Positions 34,532 to 43,742 of a stretch of 54,760 nt of DNA are shown here, in pieces. Position 1 is the first letter of the stretch; every line of letters starts with the position of its first letter. A program made the translations under genes and the position numbers. The notes under the pieces are model-generated. The model was not told where the DNA came from. It searched no databases and saw only the letters and a list, made by a program, of their open reading frames with translations. This DNA is from an uncultured delta proteobacterium. GTDB lineage: Bacteria; Myxococcota_A; Polyangia; Polyangiales; Polyangiaceae. The stretch covers positions 1 through 54,760 of the forward strand of contig CAIQDA010000192.1 of the NCBI GenBank assembly GCA_903870415.1. The letters are read 5' to 3'.

Positions 34532-35038
34532 ATGAATCCTTTTGCGCGCCTCGGGGTTGAGCCCAAGTTCGCCGTGGACCTCACGGAGCTCGAGCGCGTG
34601 CATCGCGATCTCTCGCGTGCGCTGCATCCGGATCGTCACGTGCAAAGCATGCCATCGGAGCGACGCCGCACCCTCGACGAAGCGGTGGCGGTCAACGAAG
34701 CATGGCGCGTGCTGCGATCCCCTGTTCGTCGTGCGGAAGCGTTGCTTGCGTTGCGTGACGAGCCCGTCGACGGCGCGGACGCGAAGCCCTCGGCCTCGTT
34801 TCTCATGGCGATGATGGAGCGGCGCGAGGAGCTCGAGTCGGCGAAAGCGAAGGGCCCCGCGGCGCTCCTCACGCTCGAGCAGGCGGCGACTCTCGACGCG
34901 GACAGGTGCCTCGCTGCCCTCTCTTCTGCCCTCGATGGCGGCGACGCGACGAACGGACCGCCGGCCCGACTGCTCGCCGAACTCCGTTTTCATCGACGCC
35001 TCCTCGACGAGCTTGGCGACCTCACCGCCGACGCGTAG
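34532..35038 (+). CDS. hscB: Fe-S co-chaperone HscB (J protein)
   Basis: J-domain co-chaperone that delivers IscU to HscA. 'NPFARLGVEPKFAVDLTELERVHRDLSRALHPDRH' carries the HPD tripeptide. It is followed by 'LDEAVAVNEAWRVLRSPVRRAEALLAL', the HscB-type helix, and a C-terminal three-helix IscU-binding part ('FLMAMMERREELE'). 168 aa is normal. There is no N-terminal zinc-finger extension. It starts 5 bp after iscA. Confidence 0.93.
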   Translation: MNPFARLGVEPKFAVDLTELERVHRDLSRALHPDRHVQSMPSERRRTLDEAVAVNEAWRVLRSPVRRAEALLALRDEPVDGADAKPSASFLMAMMERREELESAKAKGPAALLTLEQAATLDADRCLAALSSALDGGDATNGPPARLLAELRFHRRLLDELGDLTADA

Positions 35039-35104
35039 CGCGTCAACCAAACGCTTCGCCTGCTGCCGCGCGCCCCTGCTTTTTCGCAACGATCACGACT
35101 TCGC

Positions 35105-37003
35105 ATGTTTCTCGAAATCCACGACCCCAAAGCTCCTCCGCGCGCCATTGGCATCGACCTTGGCACCACGAACTCCATCGTGGCGTGCATCTCGAACGAG
35201 TGCCCGATTCCCATCGCGGACTGCAACGGAGAGACCCTCGTTCCTAGCGTCGTGTGCTTCGATAAAAGCGGCGACGTCATCGTCGGAACGCGAGCCCGCG
35301 AACGAGCGGCGCTCCAGCCGAAGGAAACCATCGTCAGCGTGAAGCGCTTCATCGGCCGCGCGAACGACGACTCGGAAACGCGGCGCCTTGGGCCTTACAC
35401 CTTCGTCGCACCCAAGCCCGGTGAAGCCAATCTCGTGCGCTTCGACGTGGGCATCGACCACCCGGTCACGCCGATCGAAGTGAGCGCGTACATTCTCGCG
35501 GAGCTTCGCCAGCGCGCGGAAGACGATCTCGGACGCATCGGCGGCGCGGTCATCACGGTCCCCGCGTACTTCGACGACACGCAGCGACAGGCAACGAAAG
35601 AAGCCGCGAAGATGGCGGGCATCGAGGTGCTCCGGCTCATCAACGAACCCACGGCGGCCGCTCTCGCGTACGGACTCGATCAAAAAAAGAACGGTCTCTT
35701 CGCGGTGTACGACCTTGGTGGCGGAACGTTCGACATCACCATTCTTCATCTCGACGACGGCGTTTTTCAGGTGAAATCCACGGGTGGCGACAGCCAGCTT
35801 GGTGGTGACGACATGGACCGCGTGGTCGCCGAAGCACTCGCGGACGACCTCGGTCTTGCGGACGAGGTGACGCACTCGGCGCTCGTCTCCCGGGCGTTGC
35901 TCACGGCCGCAAAGGCGTTGAAGCATGCGCTCACGGGGGCCGAGAGCGCCGAGTACGTCCTCGAAGACGGATCGGTCCTTGCCGGAAAACGTGTGCAACT
36001 TACACGCAGTCGCTTCGACGCGCTCGTGATGCCGCTGCTCGATCGAACCGGTCGTGCGTGCAAGCGAGCGCTTCGCGATGCGGAGGTGAAGCCCGATGCC
36101 CTCGACGGCGTGATCCTCGTCGGCGGTTCAACGCGCGTTCCGGCGGTGCAGCGCTTCGTGGAGCAGGTCTTCGGACAGACGCCGCTCACGGACGTCGACC
36201 CGGATCTGGCGGTGGCCCTTGGGGCTGCCATTCAAGCCGACATCCTCGCGGGCGCGGGAAACATGCCGGAGGTGCTGCTTCTCGACGTGCTTCCGCTTTC
36301 GCTTGGCATCGAGGTTGGCGGCGGCGTGGTCGACAAGATTCTCCCGCGAAACACGACCATTCCCGCGGGCGCTCGCGCCTCGTACACGACGGCCGAAGAC
36401 GGACAGACGGGGTTCGATCTCCACGTGGTTCAGGGCGAGCGTGAGATAGCTGCAGACTGCAGAAGTCTTGCGCACTTCGTCCTCAAGGGCATTCCCCCGA
36501 TGGCTGCAGGCTTGGCACGGCTTGAGGTATCGTTTCGCGTCGACGCCGATGGCATCTTGAGCGTTCACGCCGTGGAAACCACCACGGGCGTCGAGCAAGT
36601 CGTCGAGGTGAAACCGTCGTCGGGTCTCGACGATGCGACGGTCGAGACGATGCTTCTCGAAGCGTACGACCAGGGCGAGGCGGATCTCCTGCGCCGCCGT
36701 ATCGCGGAAGCGCGCAGCGAATGCGAGCGCCTGGGACGTGCGGCAGAGCGAGCGCTCAAGGCCGATGCGCGCATGCTCGAAGAGGGCGAACGCGAGATTA
36801 TCGATGAGGCGCTTCGAGCGCTTCAAGCGGCCGTCGAGGGCTCGGACGCGGACGTGATGCGCCGTGCGATGGAACACGTCGATGCGGTGACGAAGCCCTT
36901 CGCGGTGCGCAGGATGAATCATGCGATCGCCGAAGCACTCGCGGGGCGGACCATCGACGATGTGGACGCGAAGCCCGCGCTCATGCAAGGAGGCGCATCA
37001 TGA
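35105..37003 (+). CDS. hscA: Hsp70-type chaperone HscA
   Basis: DnaK-family ATPase specialised for cluster transfer from IscU. Nucleotide-binding domain: '[15 protein letters not shown]', '[18 protein letters not shown]', '[16 protein letters not shown]', '[14 protein letters not shown]' and '[18 protein letters not shown]'. The substrate domain starts near '[29 protein letters not shown]'. It has no EEVD-like tail, as expected for HscA. 632 aa is normal. Its position between hscB and fdx, and the ATGA overlap with fdx, distinguish it from the general DnaK. Confidence 0.95.
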   Translation: MFLEIHDPKAPPRAIGIDLGTTNSIVACISNECPIPIADCNGETLVPSVVCFDKSGDVIVGTRARERAALQPKETIVSVKRFIGRANDDSETRRLGPYTFVAPKPGEANLVRFDVGIDHPVTPIEVSAYILAELRQRAEDDLGRIGGAVITVPAYFDDTQRQATKEAAKMAGIEVLRLINEPTAAALAYGLDQKKNGLFAVYDLGGGTFDITILHLDDGVFQVKSTGGDSQLGGDDMDRVVAEALADDLGLADEVTHSALVSRALLTAAKALKHALTGAESAEYVLEDGSVLAGKRVQLTRSRFDALVMPLLDRTGRACKRALRDAEVKPDALDGVILVGGSTRVPAVQRFVEQVFGQTPLTDVDPDLAVALGAAIQADILAGAGNMPEVLLLDVLPLSLGIEVGGGVVDKILPRNTTIPAGARASYTTAEDGQTGFDLHVVQGEREIAADCRSLAHFVLKGIPPMAAGLARLEVSFRVDADGILSVHAVETTTGVEQVVEVKPSSGLDDATVETMLLEAYDQGEADLLRRRIAEARSECERLGRAAERALKADARMLEEGEREIIDEALRALQAAVEGSDADVMRRAMEHVDAVTKPFAVRRMNHAIAEALAGRTIDDVDAKPALMQGGAS

Positions 37004-37362
37004 GCGATTCTGCTGAAGCCATCGTTGTCTTCGAAGGGCGCGGCGAGGTCCGTGTCGGCATCGGCACCTCGCTCCTTGTCGCTGCGCAAAAAGGCCACTT
37101 CCCCGAGGGGTCGGCGTGCGGCGGCGTCTGCGCGTGTTCGACGTGCCACGTGTACGTGAAAGAGGGCGGCGCTCTCTTGTCGGAGCTCGAGGACGAAGAG
37201 AACGACGTTCTCGACAAAGCCTTCGACGTGCGCGCCAATTCGCGGCTCGGTTGTCAGGCGAAGATCGAACGGCCGGGGCGCATCGTGGTCGACATCACGC
37301 GCGAGAGCCTTGATGCATTCTACAACGAACATCCGGACGAGCGCGCGCACCGCAACGGCTAA
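37000..37362 (+). CDS. fdx: ISC-type [2Fe-2S] ferredoxin
   Basis: Electron donor for cluster assembly. The cluster Cys are in '[17 protein letters not shown]' (Cx5CxxC, with one additional Cys inside) and 'RLGCQAKI'. The C-terminus ends '[22 protein letters not shown]'. 120 aa, slightly longer than E. coli Fdx (111). The start overlaps the hscA stop by four bases. It is the last gene of the operon; the next gene is convergent and no IscX gene follows. Confidence 0.95.
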   Translation: MSDSAEAIVVFEGRGEVRVGIGTSLLVAAQKGHFPEGSACGGVCACSTCHVYVKEGGALLSELEDEENDVLDKAFDVRANSRLGCQAKIERPGRIVVDITRESLDAFYNEHPDERAHRNG

Positions 37363-37419
37363 CTCGAAGTCGTGCAGCGGTTGGTTTTGCGCGAGACCCA
37401 CGGGCCTCTCAGCGCGGAT

Positions 37420-37791
37420 TCACTTGGGGCGAATGGCTTCGAGCTGCGCGACGAGCCGCGGCAGATTGCCCTTGTAAAGGAGCAGGCCGTCGAACCCGTA
37501 TTTGCCGTGATTCGCGCCTTCGATGGGGTCGGACGTGTGCAAGTAGAACTTGGCGCGGCCGTTGCCCGCCTGTTCCGCTGCGGCCTTCAAGCGCGCGAGC
37601 CCGGGGCCGCCGTCTTGGCCTGGCATGTGGAAATCCACGACGACCACTTCGGCTCCGCCGATGGTGGGAACGGCTTCGTCGATGCTCTTTGCGGTCTTCA
37701 CCGCATAGCCCGCCGTTTCCAGCGCCTTTTTCATCGCCGCAAGTGCGGCAGCGCTGTCGTCAACGATGAGAACTCGGACCTGGCGGGCCAT
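37420..37791 (-). CDS. Single-domain response regulator
   Basis: Receiver domain without an output domain. Acidic pair in 'VLIVDDSAAALAAMKKALE', phospho-Asp in 'VVVVDFHMPGQDG', switch Thr/Ser in 'FYLHTSDP' and conserved Lys in 'LLLYKGNLPRLV'. The 'EGANHGKYGFDG' insert before the Lys is unusual, and 'KGN' replaces the common 'KP'. 123 aa. A -35/-10 pair (TTGTCG, 17 bp, TATGGG; complement of 37798-37826) would place transcription close to the ATG. It stands alone between fdx (convergent) and dcd (divergent); its kinase is unknown. Confidence 0.9.
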   Translation of the reverse strand: MARQVRVLIVDDSAAALAAMKKALETAGYAVKTAKSIDEAVPTIGGAEVVVVDFHMPGQDGGPGLARLKAAAEQAGNGRAKFYLHTSDPIEGANHGKYGFDGLLLYKGNLPRLVAQLEAIRPK

Positions 37792-37924
37792 GAACAACCC
37801 ATATGCTGCTCCGTGCCCGACGACAAGTTGCTCGCTTTGCGTCGAGGTCGAGTTGTGCTGAATAAGCGTTTGCTGGGCCCGGTTCTTGACCAGGCGCGTC
37901 AGCAGGAAGCTTTGGGGGTGACCC

Positions 37925-38491
37925 GTGTCGATTCGTTCGGACCGTTGGATTCGCAAGATGGCCCAAGAACACGCCATGATCGAGCCGTTCGAGCCCGGCC
38001 AGGTCAAGTACGTGGACGGCCAACGCATCGTCTCCTACGGCACCTCGTCGTACGGCTACGACGTGCGCTGCGCCCGGGAATTCAAGATCTTCACGAACGT
38101 GAACTCGGCCGTCGTGGACCCAAAGAATTTCGATCCGACGAGCTTTGTGGACTTCGTCGGTGACGTTTGCACGATTCCGCCGAACAGCTTCGCCCTGGCG
38201 CGCACGGTCGAATACTTCCGCATTCCGCGCACCGTGCTGACCATTTGCCTCGGCAAGTCGACGTACGCGCGCTGCGGAATCATCGTGAACGTCACGCCGC
38301 TCGAGCCCGAATGGGAAGGGCACGTCACCCTCGAGTTCTCGAACACGACCACGCTTCCCGCACGCATTTATGCAGGCGAAGGCGTCGCACAGATGCTGTT
38401 TCTCGAGTCCGACGAAGCCTGCGAGACGAGCTACAAAGATCGCGGCGGCAAGTACCAAGGCCAGACCGGCGTCACGCTGCCCAAGCTGTAA
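37925..38491 (+). CDS. dcd: dCTP deaminase
   Basis: Deaminates dCTP to dUTP, the main bacterial route to dTMP precursors. The N-terminus '[27 protein letters not shown]' matches the family exactly and fixes the GTG at 37925 as start. The active region is '[35 protein letters not shown]', and the C-terminal lid is '[19 protein letters not shown]'. 188 aa, as expected. GGGGG lies a few bases upstream of the GTG. Convergent with manC, 15 bp apart. Confidence 0.96.
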   Translation: MSIRSDRWIRKMAQEHAMIEPFEPGQVKYVDGQRIVSYGTSSYGYDVRCAREFKIFTNVNSAVVDPKNFDPTSFVDFVGDVCTIPPNSFALARTVEYFRIPRTVLTICLGKSTYARCGIIVNVTPLEPEWEGHVTLEFSNTTTLPARIYAGEGVAQMLFLESDEACETSYKDRGGKYQGQTGVTLPKL

Positions 38492-38506
38492 CGAGGACGC
38501 GGGCGG

Positions 38507-39607
38507 TCAGATAAGCTCGGTTTTCCCGCTGGACTTGAGCGCCTGCACCGCGAGCTTTGCGTCTTGCGCACGATCGCGCGGAAGCACCAAGAGCGCGTCG
38601 TCGGTTTCCACGATCACGAGGTCCGTGACGCCGATGAGCGCGATGGTTTTGCCCTTCGTCGAGCGTCGCAAGTCGCGCACGAGGTTGCCGCGCGCGTCGA
38701 ACGTGATGGCGTGCGCGGGTATCGCGTTTCCGTCTTCGTCCTTCTCGGCGAGTTCCCATGCGGTTTGCCACGAGCCCACGTCGGACCAGCCGAAGTCGCC
38801 GGGGACGACGGCCACTTGCTCCGCATGCTCCATGACGCCGTGGTCGATGCTGATGCTCGGAAGTCGCCGAAAAACCTCGTCGAGAATGCTCTTCTCGCGC
38901 CCTTCGCGTGCGGCGCTGTCGAGCACGGCGAGGCCCGACGCGAGCTCGGGAAGGTGCGTGGCGATCTCCTGGCGCATGACGTCGGCGCGGAAGACAAACA
39001 TACCTGCATTCCACAAGTGACTTCCGTCCGCGAGGTAGCTCTGCGCCACCGCGATCGGGGGCTTCTCGGTGAAGCGCGCGGCACGGCGAATGCCGCCCGA
39101 GATCTCCTCACCCTTCTCGATGTACCCGTAGCCAATCTCGGGGCGCGTGGGCACGATGCCCACGGTCGTGATGAAGCCGCGCGCGGCCGCTTCGGTGGCC
39201 TTCAGCAACACGCGGCGAAATTCTTCTTCGTTCGTGACGACGTGATCGCTTGGCAGCACGACGACAATCCCTTGCGGATCATGGCGCTGAATGGCGGCGG
39301 TGGCCCAGCCGATGCACGGTGCGGTGTTGCGTGCGAGCGGCTCCGCGAGAATGTTTGCGGGAGGCACGCGCGGCAGCAGCGCCTTCGTTTTCGCTTCGAG
39401 GTGTCGACCCGTGGCAATGAAGATGCGCTCTTCGGGGATGAGCGGCACGATGCGGTTCACGGTCGCTTCGAGGAGCGACTCGTCGGCCCGCGATCCGAGG
39501 GCGAGGAACTGTTTCGGATGCTTCTCGCGCGAGGCGGGCCAGAAGCGCGTGCCTGCGCCGCCGGCCATGATCACCGCGTAAAGATTCGTAGGCTTCTCGA
39601 CGTTCAT
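38507..39607 (-). CDS. manC: Mannose-1-phosphate guanylyltransferase
   Basis: Makes GDP-mannose for surface polysaccharide. 'YAVIMAGGAGTRFWPASREKHPKQFL' is the pyrophosphorylase signature, followed by 'VVLPSDHVV', 'GYGYIEKGE', 'FTEKP' and 'WNAGMFVF'. At 366 aa it is the single-function short form without the C-terminal phosphomannose isomerase domain. ATG 39607 fits the family start. It lies 23 bp downstream of uppP on the same strand, and both products serve envelope polysaccharide synthesis. Confidence 0.92.
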   Translation of the reverse strand: MNVEKPTNLYAVIMAGGAGTRFWPASREKHPKQFLALGSRADESLLEATVNRIVPLIPEERIFIATGRHLEAKTKALLPRVPPANILAEPLARNTAPCIGWATAAIQRHDPQGIVVVLPSDHVVTNEEEFRRVLLKATEAAARGFITTVGIVPTRPEIGYGYIEKGEEISGGIRRAARFTEKPPIAVAQSYLADGSHLWNAGMFVFRADVMRQEIATHLPELASGLAVLDSAAREGREKSILDEVFRRLPSISIDHGVMEHAEQVAVVPGDFGWSDVGSWQTAWELAEKDEDGNAIPAHAITFDARGNLVRDLRRSTKGKTIALIGVTDLVIVETDDALLVLPRDRAQDAKLAVQALKSSGKTELI

Positions 39608-39630
39608 GGGGTGCTCGTGGGCGAAAGAAC

Positions 39631-40443
39631 TCAGGGAGCGGCGTGGCCCCACGCGAGGCATGCGAGGGCGAGGGGCACGAGGTAGATGGCGAATACCGCA
39701 AGGCGGCCGGATGCGAGAATGCGCTTGAGCGCGAGGAGCGCAACGACGCCAAAGGCAAAGCTCACGAGGGTGCCCGCCACGAGCGCGAGCGGATCGGTGC
39801 CTTCGCTAAACGCTTTGCGACCTTCGAGAAGGAGTGCGCCCGCGACCGCCGGAAGCGAGAGCAAAAACGAGAGTTCGAACGCGCGCTGACGTCCAACGCC
39901 GGCCCATAGCAGCGCCGCGATGGTGCATGCGGAGCGGGAAAGACCAGGAAGAGCGGCGAGTCCTTGCGCGACTCCGACGAGCGCCGCAGCACTGAGCGTG
40001 GGTTCGGTGCGCTTGCCTTCCGGTGCGCGCGAGCCAATGATCACAGCGGCGGCGGTGCCCAGCAAACACACGCCAATGATGGTCGGCGAGTCGCTCCACG
40101 CTTCGACCGAGTGCTTCAACGAGAGGCCCACGATGCCCGTCGGAATGGTCGCGACGATGATGGCCACCGCATCGCGCCCGCCTTGACTGGCTTGCAGCGT
40201 GCTTGGTGCCGAGAGCGCCGCGAAGGCCTCGCGCAAGCCTGCCATCACGCGCTCACGAAGCACCACGATGGTGGCGGCGAGCGTTCCTGCGTGCAGCAAG
40301 ACCGTGAGCGCGAGCGACGGCTCGTGGCCGAAGAAGCGTTGCGCCAGCGCCAAGTGCCCATCGCTGGAGATGGGAAGGAACTCGGTGATGCCCTGGATGA
40401 TGCCCAGGACGACGGTCTCGAAGAGGGTAGGACCAAGGTGCAC
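39631..40443 (-). CDS. uppP: Undecaprenyl-diphosphatase
   Basis: Integral membrane phosphatase (BacA family) that recycles the lipid carrier for peptidoglycan and polysaccharide. Signature motifs: 'GIIQGITEFLPISSDGHL' (E/Q-rich and PxSSxGH) and 'ALPGLSRSACTIAALLWAG' (PGxSRS). Around eight hydrophobic segments. 270 aa. The GTG at 40443 is the likely start. In PxSSxGH the variable residue is Asp ('SSDGH', where Thr is common), but the Ser and His are kept. Transcribed with manC. Confidence 0.93.
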   Translation of the reverse strand: MHLGPTLFETVVLGIIQGITEFLPISSDGHLALAQRFFGHEPSLALTVLLHAGTLAATIVVLRERVMAGLREAFAALSAPSTLQASQGGRDAVAIIVATIPTGIVGLSLKHSVEAWSDSPTIIGVCLLGTAAAVIIGSRAPEGKRTEPTLSAAALVGVAQGLAALPGLSRSACTIAALLWAGVGRQRAFELSFLLSLPAVAGALLLEGRKAFSEGTDPLALVAGTLVSFAFGVVALLALKRILASGRLAVFAIYLVPLALACLAWGHAAP

Positions 40444-40518
40444 GCGTCGGCCCCTACCACGGTGCTGCGCGCGGACGGTCTGTCGTCCGAGGTGCCACGA
40501 AGGGGGCGCACGGGGCAG

Positions 40519-40566
40519 GCGTCAACGAAGCGTCACTGAACGAGCGTCCATGTTCCGACGAGCGTC
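40519..40566 (+). repeat. Four GCGTC direct repeats upstream of the PRMT-like gene
   Basis: GCGTC begins at 40519, 40530, 40544 and 40562, three times as GCGTCA and twice as GCGTCAACG. Spacings are 11, 14 and 18 bases. The cluster lies just upstream of a sigma54-like element, where an activator would bind; that function is inferred. Confidence 0.4.
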
Positions 40567-40573
40567 AACGGGC

Positions 40574-40589
40574 TGGCACCCGAATCGCA
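40574..40589 (+). promoter_or_regulatory. Sigma54-type promoter candidate for the PRMT-like gene
   Basis: TGGCAC (40574-40579), five bases, then TCGCA (40585-40589). The GG at -24 and GC at -12 have the right spacing, with one mismatch in TTGC. An A-rich stretch follows. The leader to ATG 40680 would be about 80 bases. Confidence 0.4.
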
Positions 40590-40679
40590 AGAAAAACAGC
40601 GAAAACACAGAATGTTGGCGGACGACAAAAGTTGGCAGGGCCCTTGCTCCATGGGGCCTGAACCCACCCGGAGGATTTC

Positions 40680-41630
40680 ATGAGCGCAGCCGCTCCCGCC
40701 CAAATCATCGCCATCCCCTCGAAGCGCCGCTCGGCGGAAATCGTCCCTTCTGACCGCATGGACGACGATGCCTACCTCGGGCAATTCATCCCGCTTCACT
40801 ACCACGGCCAGATGCTGTCTGACGAAGGCCGCATCAGCGCCTTTCAAGAGGCCATCGAGAAGCTCATTCCCGAAGACGCGCACGTCGTCGAACTCGGCGG
40901 CGGCACCGGCATCCTGAGCTTCCTCGCCTCGAAGCGTGCACGCAAGGTGAGCTGCATCGAGCGCATCCCGCACGTGGCGGCCGCGGCGCGACGCTTCATC
41001 GAAGCGAATGGCGCGAGCCACAAGGTCACGGTCTTCGACGGCGACGCGCGCACGTTCGTTCCCGACGAGCCGGCCGATGTCGTCATCTGCGAGATGCTCC
41101 ACGCGGGTCTCGTTCGCGAAAAGCAAATCGCCGTTCTCGAAGACTTCAAGGCCCGCCACGAGGCGCACTTTGGCCGCGGCATTCCGCTCATCATTCCCGA
41201 GGCGACGATCCTCGCGGTGCAGCCCGTTTACCAGCCGTATGACTTCGGCGGCTACGTGGCCCCGGTCCCCCTGTTTTTCCAGGCCGGAATCAACTCCGGA
41301 CCCACTGTCGAACTCGGTTCACCCGAGGTCTACGCCATCGTCGAATACGCCCGTGAGACGCCCGTCGACTTCGTCTTCGATCGCCTCATGACCATCGACT
41401 CAACGGGGACGATCAACGCGCTTCGCTTCATCACGAAGAACGTCGTCGGCATCTTCCCGAAGGAAGGCCGATCGAGCGACTGGCACATGAACTACATGTC
41501 CATTCCACTTCCGGAACCGATCCATGTCACCGCGGGCGAGCGCATTCGCGTGCGCTTCCAGTACGAGGCCGGCGCATCGATGCAGAGCCTCGGCAATGCG
41601 ATCAGCGCGACGCCCTGGCGCCGACGGTAA
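40680..41630 (+). CDS. PRMT-like (protein arginine methyltransferase-type) SAM methyltransferase
   Basis: SAM site 'VVELGGGTGILSFLASKRARKVSCIERI' (motif I at 70-76, ribose-binding E94). The PRMT double-E loop is visible: E138 and E147 in 'ICEMLHAGLVRE', nine residues apart as in eukaryotic PRMTs. A beta-barrel-like C-terminal half has 'SSDWHMNYMSIPLPEPIHVTAGERIRVRF', reminiscent of the THW loop region. 316 aa is near the catalytic core size. Substrate unknown; it may methylate a protein Arg or something else. A very good ribosome site (CGGAGGA) settles the start. Upstream are a sigma54-like element and GCGTC repeats; a terminator follows, so it is a single-gene unit. Confidence 0.75.
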   Translation: MSAAAPAQIIAIPSKRRSAEIVPSDRMDDDAYLGQFIPLHYHGQMLSDEGRISAFQEAIEKLIPEDAHVVELGGGTGILSFLASKRARKVSCIERIPHVAAAARRFIEANGASHKVTVFDGDARTFVPDEPADVVICEMLHAGLVREKQIAVLEDFKARHEAHFGRGIPLIIPEATILAVQPVYQPYDFGGYVAPVPLFFQAGINSGPTVELGSPEVYAIVEYARETPVDFVFDRLMTIDSTGTINALRFITKNVVGIFPKEGRSSDWHMNYMSIPLPEPIHVTAGERIRVRFQYEAGASMQSLGNAISATPWRRR

Positions 41631-41653
41631 CGGTTCACTTCTCCGAAGGTTCA

Positions 41654-41690
41654 AACGCGCGGGTGCTTCGGCTCTCGCGCGTTCGTCTTT
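41654..41690 (+). terminator. Terminator after the PRMT-like gene
   Basis: Arms 41654-41666 and 41671-41683 pair over 13 bases with one T-T mismatch and one G-T wobble, closed by a C(TTCG)G tetraloop. CGTCTTT follows. The stem is very stable; the T-run is short. Confidence 0.75.
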
Positions 41691-41723
41691 GGGGCGTCGT
41701 GCAGGCGCGCTAGTCCCCGTGGT

Positions 41724-42764
41724 GTGAAGCGCATCGTCATCAAGAAGCCCGGTTCCTGGAAAGCCCTTGAGCTCGAAACCTGTGCCGACCCGCCGGAACC
41801 CAAGGCCTCGGAAGTCGTCATCGATACAGCGTATTCCGGCGTCAATTTTGCGGATGTTGTCGCGAGGCAAGGCCTCTACGAATCGGCGAACAAGCAGATC
41901 GGCTACCCGATGTGCCTCGGCTTCGAGTGGTCGGGGCGTGTCGCAGCCGTTGGGGCCGACGTGAGGGACTTGGCCGTCAACGACGAGGTCTTCGGCGTCT
42001 CGAAGTTTGGTGGCTACGCGAGCCGCCTTGTTCTCGATCGTCGCTTCGTGTTCAAGCGTCCAGCGTCGTTCAGTCTTGCGGAGGCGGCAGCGTTTCCCGT
42101 GGCATTTCTCACGGCGTTCTATGGGCTCGTCGAACTCGGTGCTGCGAAAAAAGGCCAAGCCGTTTTGGTGCATTCGGCGGCAGGTGGCGTGGGTGGCGCC
42201 ATCGCGCAGCTGGCCCGCGCACGTGGCTGCCGCGTCTTCGGCGTCGTCGGGTCCGAGCACAAGAAGGACGCCGCGCTCCGCTTCGGCTGCGACGCCGTAA
42301 GCGTGAAGCCCGAGGGCTCGCGGACGTGGATCGACGAGGCTCGCGCGTTTGCTCCCGAAGGGTACGCGGTCGTCCTCGATGCAAACGGAGCCGAGACACT
42401 GCGTGCAAGCTACAACCTTCTCGCTACGCCCGGGCGCCTCGTGATTTACGGCTTTCATACGATGTTTCGCCGGGGTGGAGGTCGAACCGATTGGCTGCGT
42501 TTGGCCTGGCAATGGCTCCGCACGCCGCGCTTTGATCCGCTCGCCATGACGAACGACAACAAGGCCGTGTTTGGCTTCAACCTGTCGTACCTTTTCGATG
42601 AGGCAGAGCTTCTTGAGCGGGCCATGGGCGGGTTTCTCGACGGCGTCGCGCAGGGCCAACTTGTGGCGCCACCGGTCGTGGAGGTGCCCGCCGCGAGCGT
42701 GGGCGAGGCGCACCAAAAACTCGAAAGCGGCCGCACCGTCGGCAAGGTCGTTCTGCGGTGGTGA
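41724..42764 (+). CDS. VAT-1-like zinc-independent medium-chain reductase (quinone oxidoreductase family)
   Basis: NADPH-dependent MDR-family oxidoreductase. 'YSGVNFADVVARQGLY' and 'PMCLGFEWSGRVAAVGADV' form the GroES-like part, and 'VLVHSAAGGVGGAIAQLARARGC' is the nucleotide site. No zinc ligands are present. The C-terminal 'VFGFNLSYLFDEAELLERAM' is characteristic of the VAT-1 homologue subgroup. Physiological substrate unknown. The GTG at 41724 is the start. The following epimerase gene begins 35 bp after the stop. Confidence 0.85.
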   Translation: MKRIVIKKPGSWKALELETCADPPEPKASEVVIDTAYSGVNFADVVARQGLYESANKQIGYPMCLGFEWSGRVAAVGADVRDLAVNDEVFGVSKFGGYASRLVLDRRFVFKRPASFSLAEAAAFPVAFLTAFYGLVELGAAKKGQAVLVHSAAGGVGGAIAQLARARGCRVFGVVGSEHKKDAALRFGCDAVSVKPEGSRTWIDEARAFAPEGYAVVLDANGAETLRASYNLLATPGRLVIYGFHTMFRRGGGRTDWLRLAWQWLRTPRFDPLAMTNDNKAVFGFNLSYLFDEAELLERAMGGFLDGVAQGQLVAPPVVEVPAASVGEAHQKLESGRTVGKVVLRW

Positions 42765-42799
42765 CGCGACCAAACGCGAGCGCCCGCATCGGACCGGCC

Positions 42800-43723
42800 A
42801 TGGGCAAACGCATTGCGGTGACGGGCGGTACGGGTTTCGTCGGAACGGCGCTCGTCGAAGCTCTGCTCGCCCGCGGGGACGAGGTCGTCGTGCTGACGCG
42901 GAACCCAGCAAAAGCACAGGCGAATGCTGTTGCGCGAGGGAGTCTTCGCTTCGAGCGTTGGGACGCGTCGCGGGAGCCGGCGGCCTGGGTCGAAGGCGTG
43001 GACGCCATCATTCATTTGGCAGGCGAGGGCGTCTTCGATGCGCGCTGGTCGGACGCGCGCAAGAAGGCCCTCGTGGACTCGCGCGTGATCGGCACGACCG
43101 CGATCGCAGAAGCCATTCGCGCCGCGTCGTCGAAGCCGCGGGTCTGGGTGAGCGCCTCGGCCATTGGGTATTACGGTTCACGGATAGAGAGCAGCCCGCA
43201 GAGTGAAAGCGGACATGCAGGGGATGGCTTCTTGGCGACCCTTGCGCAGGCGTGGGAGCAGGCGGCCAGCGGGGCCGCGGGGCAAGGCGTGCGCATCGTG
43301 CATCCACGAATCGGCCTTGTTCTTGGAAAGCACGGCGGAGCCCTCGCGAAGATGCTTCCGCCGTTTCGCGCAGGCGTCGGCGGGCCCCTCGGGTCGGGCA
43401 AGCAAGCCTTCCCGTGGATTCACCTCGCCGACGCGGTCGCCGCGCTCCTCCTTCTCGTCGACACGGACGGCCTCGAAGGTCCCGTGAATCTCGTGGCCCC
43501 GGCCCTCGACACGATGAGCGCGTTCACAAAGGCTCTCGGCCGCGCGCTTCACCGCCCCGCAATTGTTCCGGTTCCCGGCTTTGCGCTCGCCCTCGCGCTG
43601 GGCTCGGAGCGCGCCGAGGCCTTGCTCACGGGCGTACCGGTCGTTCCAGCAAAATTGCAGGAATTCCAGTTTCACTTTCGCTTCCGAGCGGTCGACGAAG
43701 CCCTCGCTGACATTCTTCGGTGA
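42800..43723 (+). CDS. TIGR01777-type NAD(P)-dependent epimerase
   Basis: Atypical SDR. 'RIAVTGGTGFVGTALVEALLARGDEVVVLTRNP' is the nucleotide site (GxxGxxG). 'VDAIIHLAGEGVFDARWSDARKKALVDSRVIGT' and 'VSASAIGYYGS' (Tyr of the active site) are diagnostic of the TIGR01777/YfcH family. The C-terminus holds the DUF1731 end 'VVPAKLQEFQFHFRFRAVDEALADIL'. Substrate unknown. ATG 42800 is preferred over an in-frame GTG at 42758 because the fold begins there. Confidence 0.9.
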   Translation: MGKRIAVTGGTGFVGTALVEALLARGDEVVVLTRNPAKAQANAVARGSLRFERWDASREPAAWVEGVDAIIHLAGEGVFDARWSDARKKALVDSRVIGTTAIAEAIRAASSKPRVWVSASAIGYYGSRIESSPQSESGHAGDGFLATLAQAWEQAASGAAGQGVRIVHPRIGLVLGKHGGALAKMLPPFRAGVGGPLGSGKQAFPWIHLADAVAALLLLVDTDGLEGPVNLVAPALDTMSAFTKALGRALHRPAIVPVPGFALALALGSERAEALLTGVPVVPAKLQEFQFHFRFRAVDEALADILR

Positions 43724-43742
43724 TCGTGTACGGTGCGCGCCG

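Noticed and set aside
36451-36466. TGCAGACTGCAGAAGTCT as a possible regulatory palindrome inside hscA
   Set aside because: Lies deep in coding sequence; better counted as one more copy of the dispersed dyad.
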